From positions 31,293,048 through 31,357,047 of the forward strand of contig CM055608.1 of the NCBI GenBank assembly GCA_029379385.1: 64,000 nt of DNA, read 5' to 3'. Positions 1 through 11,948 of the stretch are shown piece after piece; position 1 is the first letter of the stretch; each line of letters starts with the position of its first letter. The translations under genes were made by a program, and so were the position numbers. Under the pieces are notes generated by a model. It was not told the DNA's origin. It saw only the letters and a list, made by a program, of their open reading frames with translations, and ran no database searches. The DNA comes from Quillaja saponaria (lineage: Eukaryota; Streptophyta; Magnoliopsida; Fabales; Quillajaceae).

Positions 1-82
1 TCGACTGTTCGACCATAATTGCAGGGAATTCTTATAGTCAGTGCCAAAAAAAGAGAGACATAGCCCCTTACAACAAAGTCAC

Positions 83-410
83 TGAAGATCTCCATCTCAA
101 GTCTCAGATCATCTGAGCTATAAAAGCTTGAACATGTGACCAACATCATCCTTGAAGATCTCCATCTCAGGTTGCTAATCACTTAAGCTACGAAAGCTCA
201 AACAAGTGACTAACCTCATCCTTGAAGATCTCCATCTCAGGTTGCGAATCACTTGAGCTACAAAAGCTTGAATAGATGACTGATGTTATCCTTGAAGATC
301 TCCATCTCAGATTGTGGATCACCTGAGTTACAAAAACTCAAACATATGATCGACCTCATTCTTGAAGATCTCTATCTCAGGTTGCGAATCACCTGAGCTC
401 CACAGGTAAT
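83..410. repeat. 70-bp tandem repeat array, about 4.7 units
   Basis: The motif tgaagatctccatctca recurs at 83, 153, 223, 293 and, with one change (tctatctca), at 363, so the period is exactly 70 bp. The rest of each unit (the form 'gttgcgaatcacttgagcta' and a motif 'caaaagcttgaa') is also repeated with point differences. The units are head to tail without unique spacers. It is non-coding and most likely belongs to the retrotransposon debris that follows, since LTR elements often carry such arrays. Confidence 0.9.
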
Positions 411-839
411 GTTTATTGATATAGGAAGCCAAAGAGCTTCGCTTTGGGCAACACGACCTTAAGCTAGGTCTCTCATTTTCATACTCATTGGGCACAACAG
501 CTAAAAAGTTATAGATCATTCATGAAACATGAGAAATGGCATTTCGAGCATGTAGCTCGCCTTTGCACTAGTATCATAAATTTGTCGTAATCATACTATA
601 TGAGAAATCTAACATTTTATTAAGATGAGACAGTTTGCAGGTACACATAACAGTTTATCAACCAGAGCTAGACAAATAAACAGTCTTCAAAGGTATAAGC
701 TTGAGCTTTCAGTTCGTGCTCGAAAGGGCAAGAGTACATAATGCATACATATTCCATTATTTTAAATTTTCTATTTATTTGTTTGTTTTGGGACTGAAGG
801 AAATTCTCACTTGATCAAAGACAAATTTCAATTCTATGT

Positions 840-1700
840 GTTACCGACCTATCGATTTAGTGACCTAAATTAGCCTAAACCTCGGTTTAAATCATTTAAA
901 GTGATAACTCTATAAGATTAACTCATAACTCGAAAACTTCAACCTCATCCTGGCTGTACTCACGACACGAAGAGCTTCCAACCTTGCCCTCGCCGTTTTC
1001 ACAGTTCGAACTCATAGACAAACTCGGTATAAACTTTAAACATATTGAAAGCTTTGACCTTGTCATCCTCATAGCTCAAACACTCGGTCCCTTCGTTCTC
1101 ATGAACCGAGAACCTTTCCATTTCAATTTAATTATGTTCATAACTAGGACGTCATATTATCACGATCTTAAACTCGTTTTAAAATTCGATCTTATCTATT
1201 TGGTCTCAATGATCTTATTGATCGGTCTTCGTGGTCTCAAAATCCTGACTTATAACCATCCGAACCTCGATGCTCACAATTTCAATCTTGATGTCTCGAT
1301 TTTTCCTTTTATCAACTTCAAGTTCTATTTATTTCGCTTATCGCAGTTATTTTTGGAAGACTGATGTTAATACAAGTTTTCACCCTAACCATTTACAATA
1401 TAACACGTGGCACCATAATACGTGTCACCACATTATTGGACAACTATCCTATATATATATATATAGGGGCTTAAGGCTCTCAGGTAAGTGTTCACTTCTC
1501 TTTAACTCCTTTTCTCTATATTTATATTTGCTTAGCTCTCTACTAACTTAAGTTTCAGAATGCTAATAGGTTTCTAGGACCATCATGCAGGACCACCAAA
1601 GAGTAATGTGGAGACCTCCTCACTAGATATCCAACCTGGATAAATCCGACACTAATAAGTTCTTTTCAATTCATGCTCTTAAAAATTATTAAAAAAATAT
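840..1700 (+). mobile_element. Degraded LTR-retrotransposon fragment (probable LTR with promoter)
   Basis: A G-box (cacgtg at 1404) and an ABRE-like acgtgtca (1420) lie just upstream of a TATA run at 1450-1466. About 80 bp further on comes a segment reading 'ctctctactaacttaag', which resembles the R/U5 part of plant Ty3/gypsy LTRs as I remember them. Open frames here are short and match nothing I know. Element borders, target-site duplication and a second LTR are not visible, so the limits are approximate. It could instead be a promoter of a lost gene. Confidence 0.45.
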
Positions 1701-2800
1701 ATTTGAATGAATTAAATTATTATATAAATAATATGATAACTTCAAAGTTCTTACGACCTTTTTTTTCAGTTTTCTCTCATCAACCTCTCTACAAAAGTCT
1801 TTCTGTAAGGGGTTGCAGACCCCTCCCTTGGCAGAATGTCGTGTTGTTTGTGATCATTTTATGATAGATTTTAAATTTATTTGAGTTTTGTAATGTATTT
1901 TGTTCTTTTTTTTTTTTTTGGAATTTTTTTGTGATTGGTTCGATGCACTGTGAGAGTTTTTTTTTTGGAATATCATATGGGAATTGAGAAGCAATTTTTA
2001 AATCACACTTATGGTGATGATCTCAGTTAATGAAAATGTTGTTGATGAAGATGCTTGGTCATCTATTTATGCCTGTTTTCCTGCCTTATTTAGTACTCGA
2101 GTTCAAATTTTTGCACTTGAAGAAAGTTGATGGTCATGTTGTAACATTAGATGGTTTGTCAATTTTTTTGTTTTTCTTGTATTGTTAGTTGACTGTTAGC
2201 AGTCTTTAATGAATGAGATATATTTATTGTTGAGAAAAGAAAAGAAAAAGTATTATCATGTATCATTGATTCCAAATACAAGTATTTAATAAAATTTCAT
2301 TCACAAGAAATTGAATTCTATAACTTTTTAAATTCCAAACACAGCCTTAAATAAAAGGCAATTGACGTACACCCATTTACTTGTAATAGTATATGTGGGC
2401 GCTGTGTTTCTGTACTAAATCCATACATATCAGTCCCCAAGTAAAAACAATTATCTTTAGCAATTATCATCCTGAATTTTATGTGCAAAAAATTTTATAA
2501 AAAAAATGCAATTATCATCCTGCCCAATAAGATCCTTATGAGCACTCTTCTTTACAATTAAATTCTATACTTTTGTATGTTGATTCCATATATTGTTTTG
2601 AAAGAGAATATATAATTGGGTTGAGAAATTAGTCAGAGACGATGAATTTCAATCAAATTAAGTCCTATTAAGTACTATTCATAAAAATACATTTTCCATT
2701 ATAAAATAATAAGAGGTACCCTAGTACAATTTAATGCCCACCCCTTTGTAAAGAAGAAAAAAAATCCCAGAAAAGCATGTTGCTTTATTTTTCAAAAAAG
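1701..2800. other. AT-rich spacer, no gene seen
   Basis: It contains poly-T tracts (around 1900 and 1960) and scattered stops in all frames. No coding similarity, RNA gene or clear repeat was recognised. Confidence 0.6.
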
Positions 2801-2816
2801 ATTTTATTTAGATAAG

Positions 2817-4562
2817 TTAGAGACAAAGGATGGAGAGAAAGATATTTATAGGATTGCCAAGCAAAGGGAAAGACGAACTAAAGACCTAATTTGTATTAAG
2901 TGCATTAAGGATGAGACTGATAGGATTTTAGTTAAGGAAGACGAGATTAATGAGAGATGACGAACTTATTTCAATACTTTATTTAATGAAGAGTCAATGG
3001 GTAATTTTGGAGACCTTGATGACACCTTTGATGATACGAACCGTCGATTTGTTCGTCGGATTAGAGCTCATGAGGTTAAAGAAGCTATGCATAAGATGAA
3101 GAATGGTAAGACATTGGGCCCAGATGATATTCTAATAGAAGTTCGGAGATGCCTAGGAGATATTGGAGTAACTTGGCTTACAAATCTTTTTAACAAGATT
3201 TTAGTAACCAAGAAAATGCCAAATGAGTGGAGGAAGAGTACATTAATCCCTATTTATAAGAATAAAGGAGATATTCAAAGTTGTTCGAATTATCGAGGTA
3301 TAAAACTTATTAGCCATACAATGAAACTGTGGGAGAGAGTGATTGAGCGTAGGCTTAGGAATGAGACTTTAGTTTCTGAGAATCAATTTGGCTTTATGCC
3401 AGGAAGATCTACAATGGAGGCTATTTTTCTACTTAGGAGATTAATAGAGAAATATAGAGAAAAGAAAAAGGATCTTCACATGGTCTTTATTGATTTAGAA
3501 AAAAGCTTATGATAAGGTGCCAAGACAAGTCTTGTGGTGGGTACTTGAGAAGAAAAGGTCCTAACTAAATATGTAAAAGTTATTAACAATGTGTATGAGG
3601 GAGTAATGACTAGGGTGCGCACTGTAGATGTTATGACTGGAGAGTTCTTAATCACGATAGGTATTCACCAAGGTTCATCCTTAAGTCCTTACTTATTTGC
3701 TTTAGTCATGGATGAACTTACCTATAATATTCAAGATAGGGCTTCATGGTGCATGTTGTTTGCCGATGATATCGTGTTGGTAGCCGAAACTAAGGAAGGT
3801 TTAAATTCTAAACTAGGAATGTGGAGGAACGCGTTAGAATCTAAAGGCCTTAGATTGAGTCAGGCAAAAACTAAATATATGGAGTGCAATTTCAGTGAAA
3901 CTAGAGGAGACCCAAATGATATAATTTTAGACGGTTAGACAATCCCTACAAAAGATGTATTTAAGTATTTAGGGTCATTTATACAAAAAGATGGTGCAAT
4001 TGAGCATGATGTAAACCATAGGATTAAGGCATGGTGGGTGAAGTGGCGGAGTGCTTCGGGAGTTTTATGTGATCCTAAAATCCCTAATAGATTGAAAGGG
4101 AAATTTTATAAGTCGCTAGTGAGACCAGCTATGCTATATGGTACCGAATGTTGGGCAGTTAAGAAGTAACATTGGCATAAGATGGGAGTAGCCGAAATGA
4201 GAATGTTGAGATGGATGACAGGACATACAAGAAAGGATAGAATAAGGAATGAGGAGATTTGTAAGAAGGTGGAAGTAGCACCTATTGAGGAGAAAATGAG
4301 GGAGAATTGTCTATGTTGGTTTGCACACATCCAACGTTGGCCAATGGACGTAGTAGTTAAGCAAGGTGACTTGGTCCAGGTGCCAGGTGTTAGACGGGGA
4401 AATGGGAGACCAAAACTTACATGGGGGCAGTCATCGAGAAAGATATGGATGTGCTAGAAATTAATATAAATCTTGTCTTGGATCGATGCGAATGGAGGAA
4501 AAGGATTCATTTAGCCGACCCCAACTAGTTTGGGATTTTAAGGCTTAGTTGAGTTGAATTGT
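2817..4562 (+). mobile_element. 5'-truncated RTE-type LINE, reverse-transcriptase part, dead
   Basis: This is the 3' half of a non-LTR retrotransposon. The remnant encodes a plant RTE-like reverse transcriptase: a region around PDDI and NQFGFMPGRSTMEA, then a catalytic FADD box (LFADDIVLV) near 3760, then the thumb and C-terminal part. The endonuclease domain is missing through 5' truncation. The frame is broken, for example by a TGA near 2957 and a shift near 3510, so it cannot make a full product. The 3' end has a CCCCAACTAGTTTGGGATT-like segment and a short GTTGA tail. A perfect 16-bp target-site duplication, attttatttagataag, flanks it at 2801-2816 and 4563-4578, showing ordinary target-primed insertion. 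Assignment to the RTE clade rests on remembered plant elements and on the tail. Confidence 0.9.
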
Positions 4563-4578
4563 ATTTTATTTAGATAAG

Positions 4579-7380
4579 TCTTTTAAACTTTGAAAGGAGA
4601 ATGGAAGAATATGTTTATTTATTTATTTATAAGTATTATCAGAATTTAAATCTTTATTGATAACATATTGGCTTATATACTGTCTTGGTCTTTCAGGATT
4701 ATATCAATTTTCAGTTTAGTTCAGTTTTTCAAGAATTTTTTCAATCAATTTTATCTTCCAAAATTCAAAATTTCTTATTTAAGTTTGATTCTTCCGTTAC
4801 ATGTTATAAATTAACAAAATAACCATAGTTGATATAAAAATAATAACGTATGAGTTGTTTTTATATTTTGCAAAACTATTTTAGTTATTTTATTATTAAA
4901 TTATTAGAATTATTTTATTTATGCATAACATGAGAATGAGAGAATATAGCTTGATTGAAAATTTTTGAATCTTAGATGATGAAATTGACTGCAAATATTA
5001 TTGGAGGCCTAAATTAAAAAATGAGACAATCCTAAAGGACTAAAATAGTAGTTAAGCCTAATATATTTATAAGTGGTAAAGATTAAACTTTATTATTTTA
5101 TTTATTTTATTGATTACTTTTTTCCTAAATAAAAAGATATATATATATGAAGCAGTATCTTATGTTTATTTTTAATATTAAGATAAGGAGGATTATATAA
5201 TAACTATCCGTGTTGTGAGATTTTAAATACCTGAGCTGATGTGATTATTATATACACCATTAATTTATTTTGATTGAATCACAATCATACAAATTTTATA
5301 ACCTATTACTGAAATTGTTAAAGAATAATGAAATTTTGTTTTAACCTCTTAATGTTTTTTGAATTTTTCATTCAACTACACTCTCAAATGTGGCTGATGG
5401 GATGTGTTCGTGGATTAAAAAAACCTGAGACCTTTTAATCTGTGGTTCTTTTGTCCTCAATTTGCATTATTATGAGTTTGGATACACTAAAAAGGTCTTT
5501 GATTTGGATCCTGATATTGTGCTTGCTGTGTGGGATAAGTAGATAGAGTAGAGACCTGAGTGAGATAGGATAGAAGATAGGAATGATACGGATGACAGAG
5601 GATGGAGATATAAAAGTAAGCGCATATGAAGATCTAAAATTGGTGCCACTGAGTTGTGTCGTAGAATTAGTGTTTCTATTACTCTCCATCTTTATCTACA
5701 AATCATTGGCTCCATTCATTTTCTATGAACACGCCACAAAAGAGGAGTTGATCTGAAGCTGAAAACGAGACGGAGAAGAAGGAGGACAGAAATTGAAAAC
5801 CATAACCCCTTTATTGAGAATCAAAGCCTGATCTGATCGAGCCATTGAGAAACCCACTACTACTCCAAAACAACCTTTGTTTAACGAACCATTTCAGGAG
5901 TACCCAGAGTAAGGTGCAATTGGGTATTTGGGTGTTGTACATATGGCTTAGATGGAGTTTGTAATATGCAAGAAGACAAAGATTTTAACTTCATGAGCCA
6001 AATTGTTTAGCAGAAACATTTTCAATTTTCAGCCCGTGAACTTTGGCTCTACCATTTCTTTGAAATGAAATTTTTTAGGCTGCAAAATTTTCAGTTGCAA
6101 AACTACTTGGGTCTAATTGAAAATATTAATAAAACTGTGGATAAAAACATAAATTTATTGGTGTTAAAATACAAATAACAACTCTAATTAGCAAGTTATT
6201 CTAATCGGTCAAAAAAAAATAAATATCGGCAGGTACAAAGATGATGGGATAATTAATAGTTCACCTAAAAATAATATTATTTTAATTGAATAATATCTTC
6301 TAGTTTATAGATATTTTAAAGACAGTGCTATGTGTATTATTTAATATTAATAAATAAACTAAAATAAAAAATTAAAATAATTTTTTTTTATCATTTAATA
6401 TATTTATAATACACTTAATAATAATTATAATATATATATATATATATCAATACCCTATTCTAATTACATAATCCTCTTGTTCCGTTTAGTGTCCTACCAC
6501 TGCCAGGCTAGGACTAGTGCACTTTGCAACTACATCAAATTCCATTTTATAAAATATATGTGGAGGTACCACCAAAATATAAAATATAAAATATAAATAT
6601 AATTGGAGAAAGAAGAAGGACATGTCGATGGAAAAGTGGACGAGACACCTGTGGATTTGTATCCGTTAATCACAACTAAACCTTTCCTTTGTATACCCTT
6701 TTTTTCATCATATGATATGATATACACTAGATATCAACTTACTGATTCCTTCACATGGTTTTATACTTTCAAAATCAACTAATAAAACTACTTACTAAAT
6801 TCAATTAGTACAGGAGCCAGGTTAAGGTTGACTGACTTTTCACTTTCTAAGTAGTCTTAGTACAAGAGCTCCCCCATTAAATTTGTTGTTAAGGAAACTC
6901 TACCTAACATTTGGTCATTAAAATCAAATTAGACATATTTTCATACACTATTTCTATAATACAAGAGAGTATTAGAAATGAAATTTGATACATAACCATA
7001 CACGAACAATATCATTCTCTAACTCTAGTCTCGGTCTAAGTCTACAACAGAACAACAGGGAAATAACTTTACTTATCATCAATTGGTGAACATTTCTAAA
7101 GGCTACTTTTTATCCAAGTCCAACCTCCTTCTTCATACCAAAGTTTTTGACCTTCACTTTTAACAACAACAACAAAACTCTGCCTTTGGCTTGGCTAATG
7201 GTTCCTCACAAAACAAGTTAGCATTCGCCACATAAATTTTTGTCCTCCATTCATTCCTATCGAACTCCCAATGCTAAATTTTTATGTTGATCCCATTCCT
7301 CGACACTTCTACCCATGCATATAGTCAATTTCCAGATTAGTTATCCGGACTGGAATTAAACCCTCTTTGATCATCATGAA
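4579..7380. other. AT-rich intergenic spacer
   Basis: No gene is recognised. It holds dinucleotide runs (AT near 5140 and 6430-6447) and a region at about 5430-5960 that is slightly less AT-rich. That region has short open frames on the minus strand but no similarity I recognise. A stretch near 7010-7070 ('ctaagtctacaac', 'caacagggaaa') resembles the 3' flank of the TPK gene near 11760, which may mean the TPK duplication once reached this far. Confidence 0.5.
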
Positions 7381-7830
7381 ATGTTGAAAAATTCATGACA
7401 GACAATATTAATGAGGATTCAGCTTTTAAACTCAAGTCGAATGTTAGACACTCTATTCTTAAAACAGTATTTACACTCCTATACTATCAACGAGATTACG
7501 ACAAATTTATCTCTAAAGATAAAACAGGTACATTCTACATTTAGTTGCAGGATAGAATATAAACAGAAAATACATAAAATTGAGAGAAAGAGTATAAAAA
7601 GGAAAACATATGTGTAACTTCTTAAAATGTGGATATCGTGTTTAGTATCTATATCTCCGAAAAGGTATCTTGTAAAAGGTTGTATCTTTTCATAAATGAT
7701 ACATATTTAACAATCATACCTTTAGGGAAAAAAAATCTTAATATAAATCAAAGAAACAATCTTATGTTTTTAAACCAAAAGTCATTACTAACAATTGACA
7801 GATTTTATTTAGGCAAACCATAACTTGTTT
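7381..7830 (+). repeat. Direct repeat copy A (LTR-like)
   Basis: It begins atgttgaaaaatt and is repeated, with many point differences, about 1.49 kb downstream from 8868. Shared landmarks include 'aatgaggattca', 'ttagacactc', 'gatagaatata', 'aaaatacat/aaaatacaa', 'gagagaaagag' and 'aatataaatcaaa'. The TG start and direct orientation fit a pair of LTRs of a small non-autonomous element, but no primer-binding site or coding domain was found between the copies. Confidence 0.6.
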
Positions 7831-8867
7831 ACCTTCAATATTTAAAACTATGTTAATTGTAACATATAGGATTATCATTACAATAACATCAACATAACCT
7901 TTCCAAGTGAGATTTTAAATCCTCTCATCACATTGATATTATGTACAATTTGTTATACATACTTGCACAATAATATTGATTTCAAAACAATATTTCCATT
8001 GTACCATTTTCTAGTAACATTATTTTCAACCCCACTTTTTTGTATTATTTCAAAAATTCATGGAGTATATAAATAAATTCCTATCTATCCTCAATATACC
8101 GAGTATCAATCCAATAAACATACAATTTTGAATTTAACAAATATTCACATAATTTTCAACCAAGAAATGTTCTTCAAACTAGTATTATCACTAGTCACAT
8201 ATTTAAGGTAAAATAACCAAGAAATTACTATTTCTCTTTATACCCTTCTAGAAATCTTCTATTAAAATTACTCACTTGATATATCATAAAATTAGAAATT
8301 CATCACCATTCCTCATTAGTCCATACATCAAATTTGATAGTACAAATTCAAAATAGAATTTAGTCATACATATGGATATCATGCAAAAAGTAATACATAT
8401 TTCATGAATATATATTTGTCATAAAAATAAATAAAATAACTAGGCTACAATTATAATAAACTTAGCCCAGTAGCCAAATTATCCCAATTTCATAAATTTA
8501 AACATCTAAAATTGTTTGATATGTTTAACATGCAATCATATTTTCTTATCAAGAAATTTTAACAGTCATAAATTATTATTAATTTTTTATGTGTCTATAT
8601 ATTTTACAATACATATAAAAAAAATCAATCAATTAATATATAACTTCAAGAATTTGAAATAGAATATGAAAACCTGATTATCCATGAAAATTTCAAATCA
8701 AACATTGCAACTTTTCCTTGCCTCTTATTATCCTAAACCATGTATTTTCTTCTCCATCTTCATCATTTGATTTCTTGAACCATCAACTTGTTAATTTTAC
8801 CATATCAACATTGACTACAAGCATAACTTTAAATTCTCAATGAATCCAAATATTGCCTTAAGATTGT
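7831..8867. other. AT-rich interval between two direct repeats
   Basis: About 1 kb with no open frame of note and no recognisable reverse transcriptase, integrase or gag motif. If the flanking repeats are LTRs, this would be the internal part of a non-autonomous element. Confidence 0.4.
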
Positions 8868-9260
8868 TGAAAAATTAATTACAAACAATATCAATGAGGA
8901 TTCAACTTTTAAGCTTGAGTTGAATATTAGACACTCCATTCTTACAACAGTATTTTCATCCCTATATTACAAATGAGTTTACAGTAAATCTGTTTTCCAA
9001 GATAAAATATGCACCTTATATATTCTAGTTGCATGATAGAATATAGATAGAAAATACAAGAAACTGAGAGAAAGAGTAGAAAAAGAAAAACATATATGTA
9101 ACTTATTAAAACATGTAAAAGTTATTTGATATTTATATTCCAAATAGTATTTTGTGAAAGATTGTATCTTTTCATAAAGAAAACATTCCTAAGAGTCACA
9201 CTTTTAGAAAAAAATTTTTAATATAAATCAAAAGATATGATCTTCTGTTTAGCAAAAGAC
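8868..9260 (+). repeat. Direct repeat copy B (LTR-like)
   Basis: This is the downstream partner of the repeat at 7381, in the same orientation. It starts 'ttgttgaaaaatt' and ends in a region with 'aatataaatcaaa'. The two copies have clearly diverged, so the duplication or element is old. Confidence 0.6.
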
Positions 9261-9499
9261 ATAATTTTCTCTTTTTAAACTAAAATTCATAACTTTTTTT
9301 TTAAGCTATAAGACACAAGTTTTTGTTTTAACCCAAACAAACATAATCCATATTCGTTTTCTTTCCTTTTTCAATGTGTAGTACAATTTGTCAATTGTCA
9401 GTTTCCCACATTGATTTTCCTCCTTTACCATTAATTTAACAATTTTGACTTTACTTTTGAAAATTTTCAACATGAAATTACCTTAAACATGTTTACAAT

Positions 9500-10106
9500 G
9501 CAAGTCCATCTGGTACAAGACAACAGTCCGAATTCCAAACTCATAATTACAGTATCCAAACTCTAGACCTGAAAATAGCTCTCTTTCAACGTAACTAGAT
9601 CATGCAAAATGTAATGCTGAAGAGTCTAAACATTTTGAAAATTTACTGCTACTAAAGTATGGAACATTGAATTAGAAGAATTGAAAACCCGTAACCATCG
9701 TTATTGAGATCTACAACAGGAAAATACTCAAGTGTTATATCTTTCTACAATTCACACATTGAATTCTCTCTGGTGCCCTTTATAGCCTCTGAGAAATACT
9801 GCAATGCTCAGCTCACTGCAACTGTCAAAAATAGAAGCCAAATTGCCGCAAACAGCCTCCCCAGAAGAGTGTAAAAGATTTATTGCCTTACCCCACTATA
9901 GTCAATGAAATGAAAGATAATTAAATTGAATCCACCCAATTCAAATTCTCTACAAAATAGTGTACGAAAATCTCGACTGCAATACACATCAGCACAATAC
10001 CAAAAGCCATACCAACCCCAAAGTAATTTCTTATAGAAGATTGATAACTAAGACGACGCAACCTATCTAAGATCCCATTTTCCTTTTTGCATGTGCACAT
10101 TTTCAA
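9500..10106 (-). pseudogene. Partial tandem pseudogene of the TPK potassium channel
   Basis: Read on the minus strand, this matches the C-terminal half of exon 1 of the intact TPK gene at 11949-14016: a transmembrane segment ending YFVENLNWVDS, the second pore loop, a GRLFAAIWLLF segment and the first EF-hand (KDITLEYFPVVDLNNDGY). In the selectivity filter the expected G-Y-G-D reads G-stop-G-N, with TAA at 9888-9890. Another stop lies at 9921-9923 and a frameshift follows the filter. The similarity continues past the coding part into the first bases of the intron of the functional gene, so this is a DNA-level duplication, not a retrocopy. The first pore domain and N-terminus are absent. Confidence 0.85.
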
Positions 10107-10439
10107 GCAATTTTAAAGCACAATCAATGTGTCAAAGAAACCTAAAGCCGCTGATTTTAAGGCACAAGTGAAAAAAATTTGCTGCTGTTTTTATAAAACA
10201 ATATCTCTATACATAAATATGGTGAATACATAATGTGTTAGATATCGGAATTCAACTGAGGTTTGATGCTATTTGGTCTAAAACACAGAACAGAGCCGGG
10301 GAAGACTTATAACACCAAGAGGTTTCTTGGGGAGTAATTGTGACACTCCAGTTTATGATTGTGTAAGATTGGCGTGTGTTGTGTTTTACATCAAATGTAT
10401 ACTGGATTAATCTTGCTATATAAATTACAATAACCAACT

Positions 10440-10570
10440 ACCAAGTATCTTCATGCTAGCATTTTAATTCATATAGTGTGAGTTATAAACTGTTTGTCTA
10501 GAAGATTATAGTATTTTAGCTCATATATTGTGAGTTCTAAATTCTTAGCCTAAAAAATTTCTCAAGCTCC
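10440..10570. repeat. Imperfect ~51-bp tandem duplication
   Basis: Two consecutive segments share 'attttaattcatatagtgtgagtt' type sequence: one near 10461 and a diverged one near 10513 ('attttagctcatatattgtgagtt'). It may be part of an old LTR-like sequence spanning about 10240-10640, but no element ends could be defined. Confidence 0.4.
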
Positions 10571-11948
10571 AACATGTTTGCAAGCTTTCCAAAACTTGCC
10601 TCAATCTTACAGCCACATAATATTTTAAATTGAAATATCTCTTTGCACTTTCATCAATTTTTTTATTTAAATTTTAGGTTTGACTATTTACTTTAGAAAA
10701 TCAGATAACATAAATTTAGAATATTAAGAAATTTATGATAAAATAATTATCGAAAGTTTTATTCTCATTTCTCTACTTTTTCAATTTTCTACTTAATATC
10801 AATACTTTAAGTTAGAATAAATTAATATTGTTTAATATAAGTTATTATGTAAGCAAGTGATTTGTAAAATAATACACCTAATTAAAAAAATTAATCTGAT
10901 TAATCCAATCCAATTCAATTTGTAGTTTATGGATTGGATTGGACTAATTTCAAGTATTGTATGAATTGGATTGTGCTCAAAGAAAATTGGAACCAATTAG
11001 TTTAGATTGATTCAGCCTATGAACACCTGCAGTTGGTTGAGAGTGGGGGCTCTTGGTTAAAAAGGGTAAAGAGCCAATCTGAATTTACTCAAACGTTACC
11101 AATAAGGAAAATGTGTTATGTTCTGGTCCTCCTGTTTTGAAATTTAAGATGAAGTCAAAACAAAAAAAACAAAAAAAAACAAAAAAAACAAAAAAAACAA
11201 AAAAGAAGAAAAGAAGAAGAAGTTGAAGTGGAGAAGATTTAATTTAAAAAAAGTGGAGCAATTTATGCAAATTATTATTAAGATGTTCAGTTAATGCTTA
11301 AAAAGTTAAAAAGTCATTCAGTTGTTAATTTAATTACAAAAATATTGAGTTTAGACCCATTAAAATTTTAACCCACAAAGGATGGATTTATGTGTAGACT
11401 CCTGATAATTTTATCCCCCAACCTTTCCACATATGGAGAAGTACAGTAGCTTGAACATTGTGATTGCCCCTGGTTTCACTTTCCTAGTAGTTCTCTTCCA
11501 TTTTTTGATTTTGGATGATAGCCGTTCTAGCATTTTCATAGTCAACCTTAAGCTGCAAATTAGAACAAATTGGTTTCATTTCATTCTAGCATTGAGCATA
11601 CAGGTATATTGTCCTTGAAGTAAAAGCATGGCAGAGATGAGCAGCATCATCTGCTCTTTTAACTCTCTTGTGATTCCATCTTTAGTAAGATACACTTCGG
11701 AATCATCTCTAGTCTCTACAAATTTACACTTTCTATGCAGAAGTTCAATTACTAACATCTCTAACTAAGTCTACAACATCCAACAGGGAAACAATGTTAT
11801 TTACATCTACAAATTTTCCGCAAGAAGGAGTATACTCGAGACTGAGGCTCTTTTACATGTGATCCCATCTTCTTCCCAACTAACCAAAGAATGGTGCCTG
11901 CATATATGTATTAACAAAATGTACATCAATTTTGGGTTTTTACCTCTT
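10571..11948. other. Intergenic spacer downstream of TPK
   Basis: It is AT-rich, with an A-rich low-complexity run at about 11160-11220 (repeated caaaaaaaa units, then gaagaa units). The part nearest the TPK stop codon presumably includes its 3' UTR. No gene is seen. Confidence 0.5.

Noticed and set aside
83..410. Possible CRISPR-like array because of regular spacing
   Set aside because: The whole 70-bp unit is repeated, with no unique spacers, and the DNA is plant nuclear.
984..1551. Open frames of 93-126 codons on the plus strand
   Set aside because: They lie in LTR-like sequence, overlap in different frames and have no recognisable domain.
5435..5689. 84-codon minus-strand open frame in a less AT-rich patch
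   Set aside because: Ser/Ile-rich, no family resemblance, no splice or promoter context.
11157..11220. A-rich repeated tract suggestive of a LINE or SINE tail
   Set aside because: No element body upstream and no target-site duplication; treated as low complexity.
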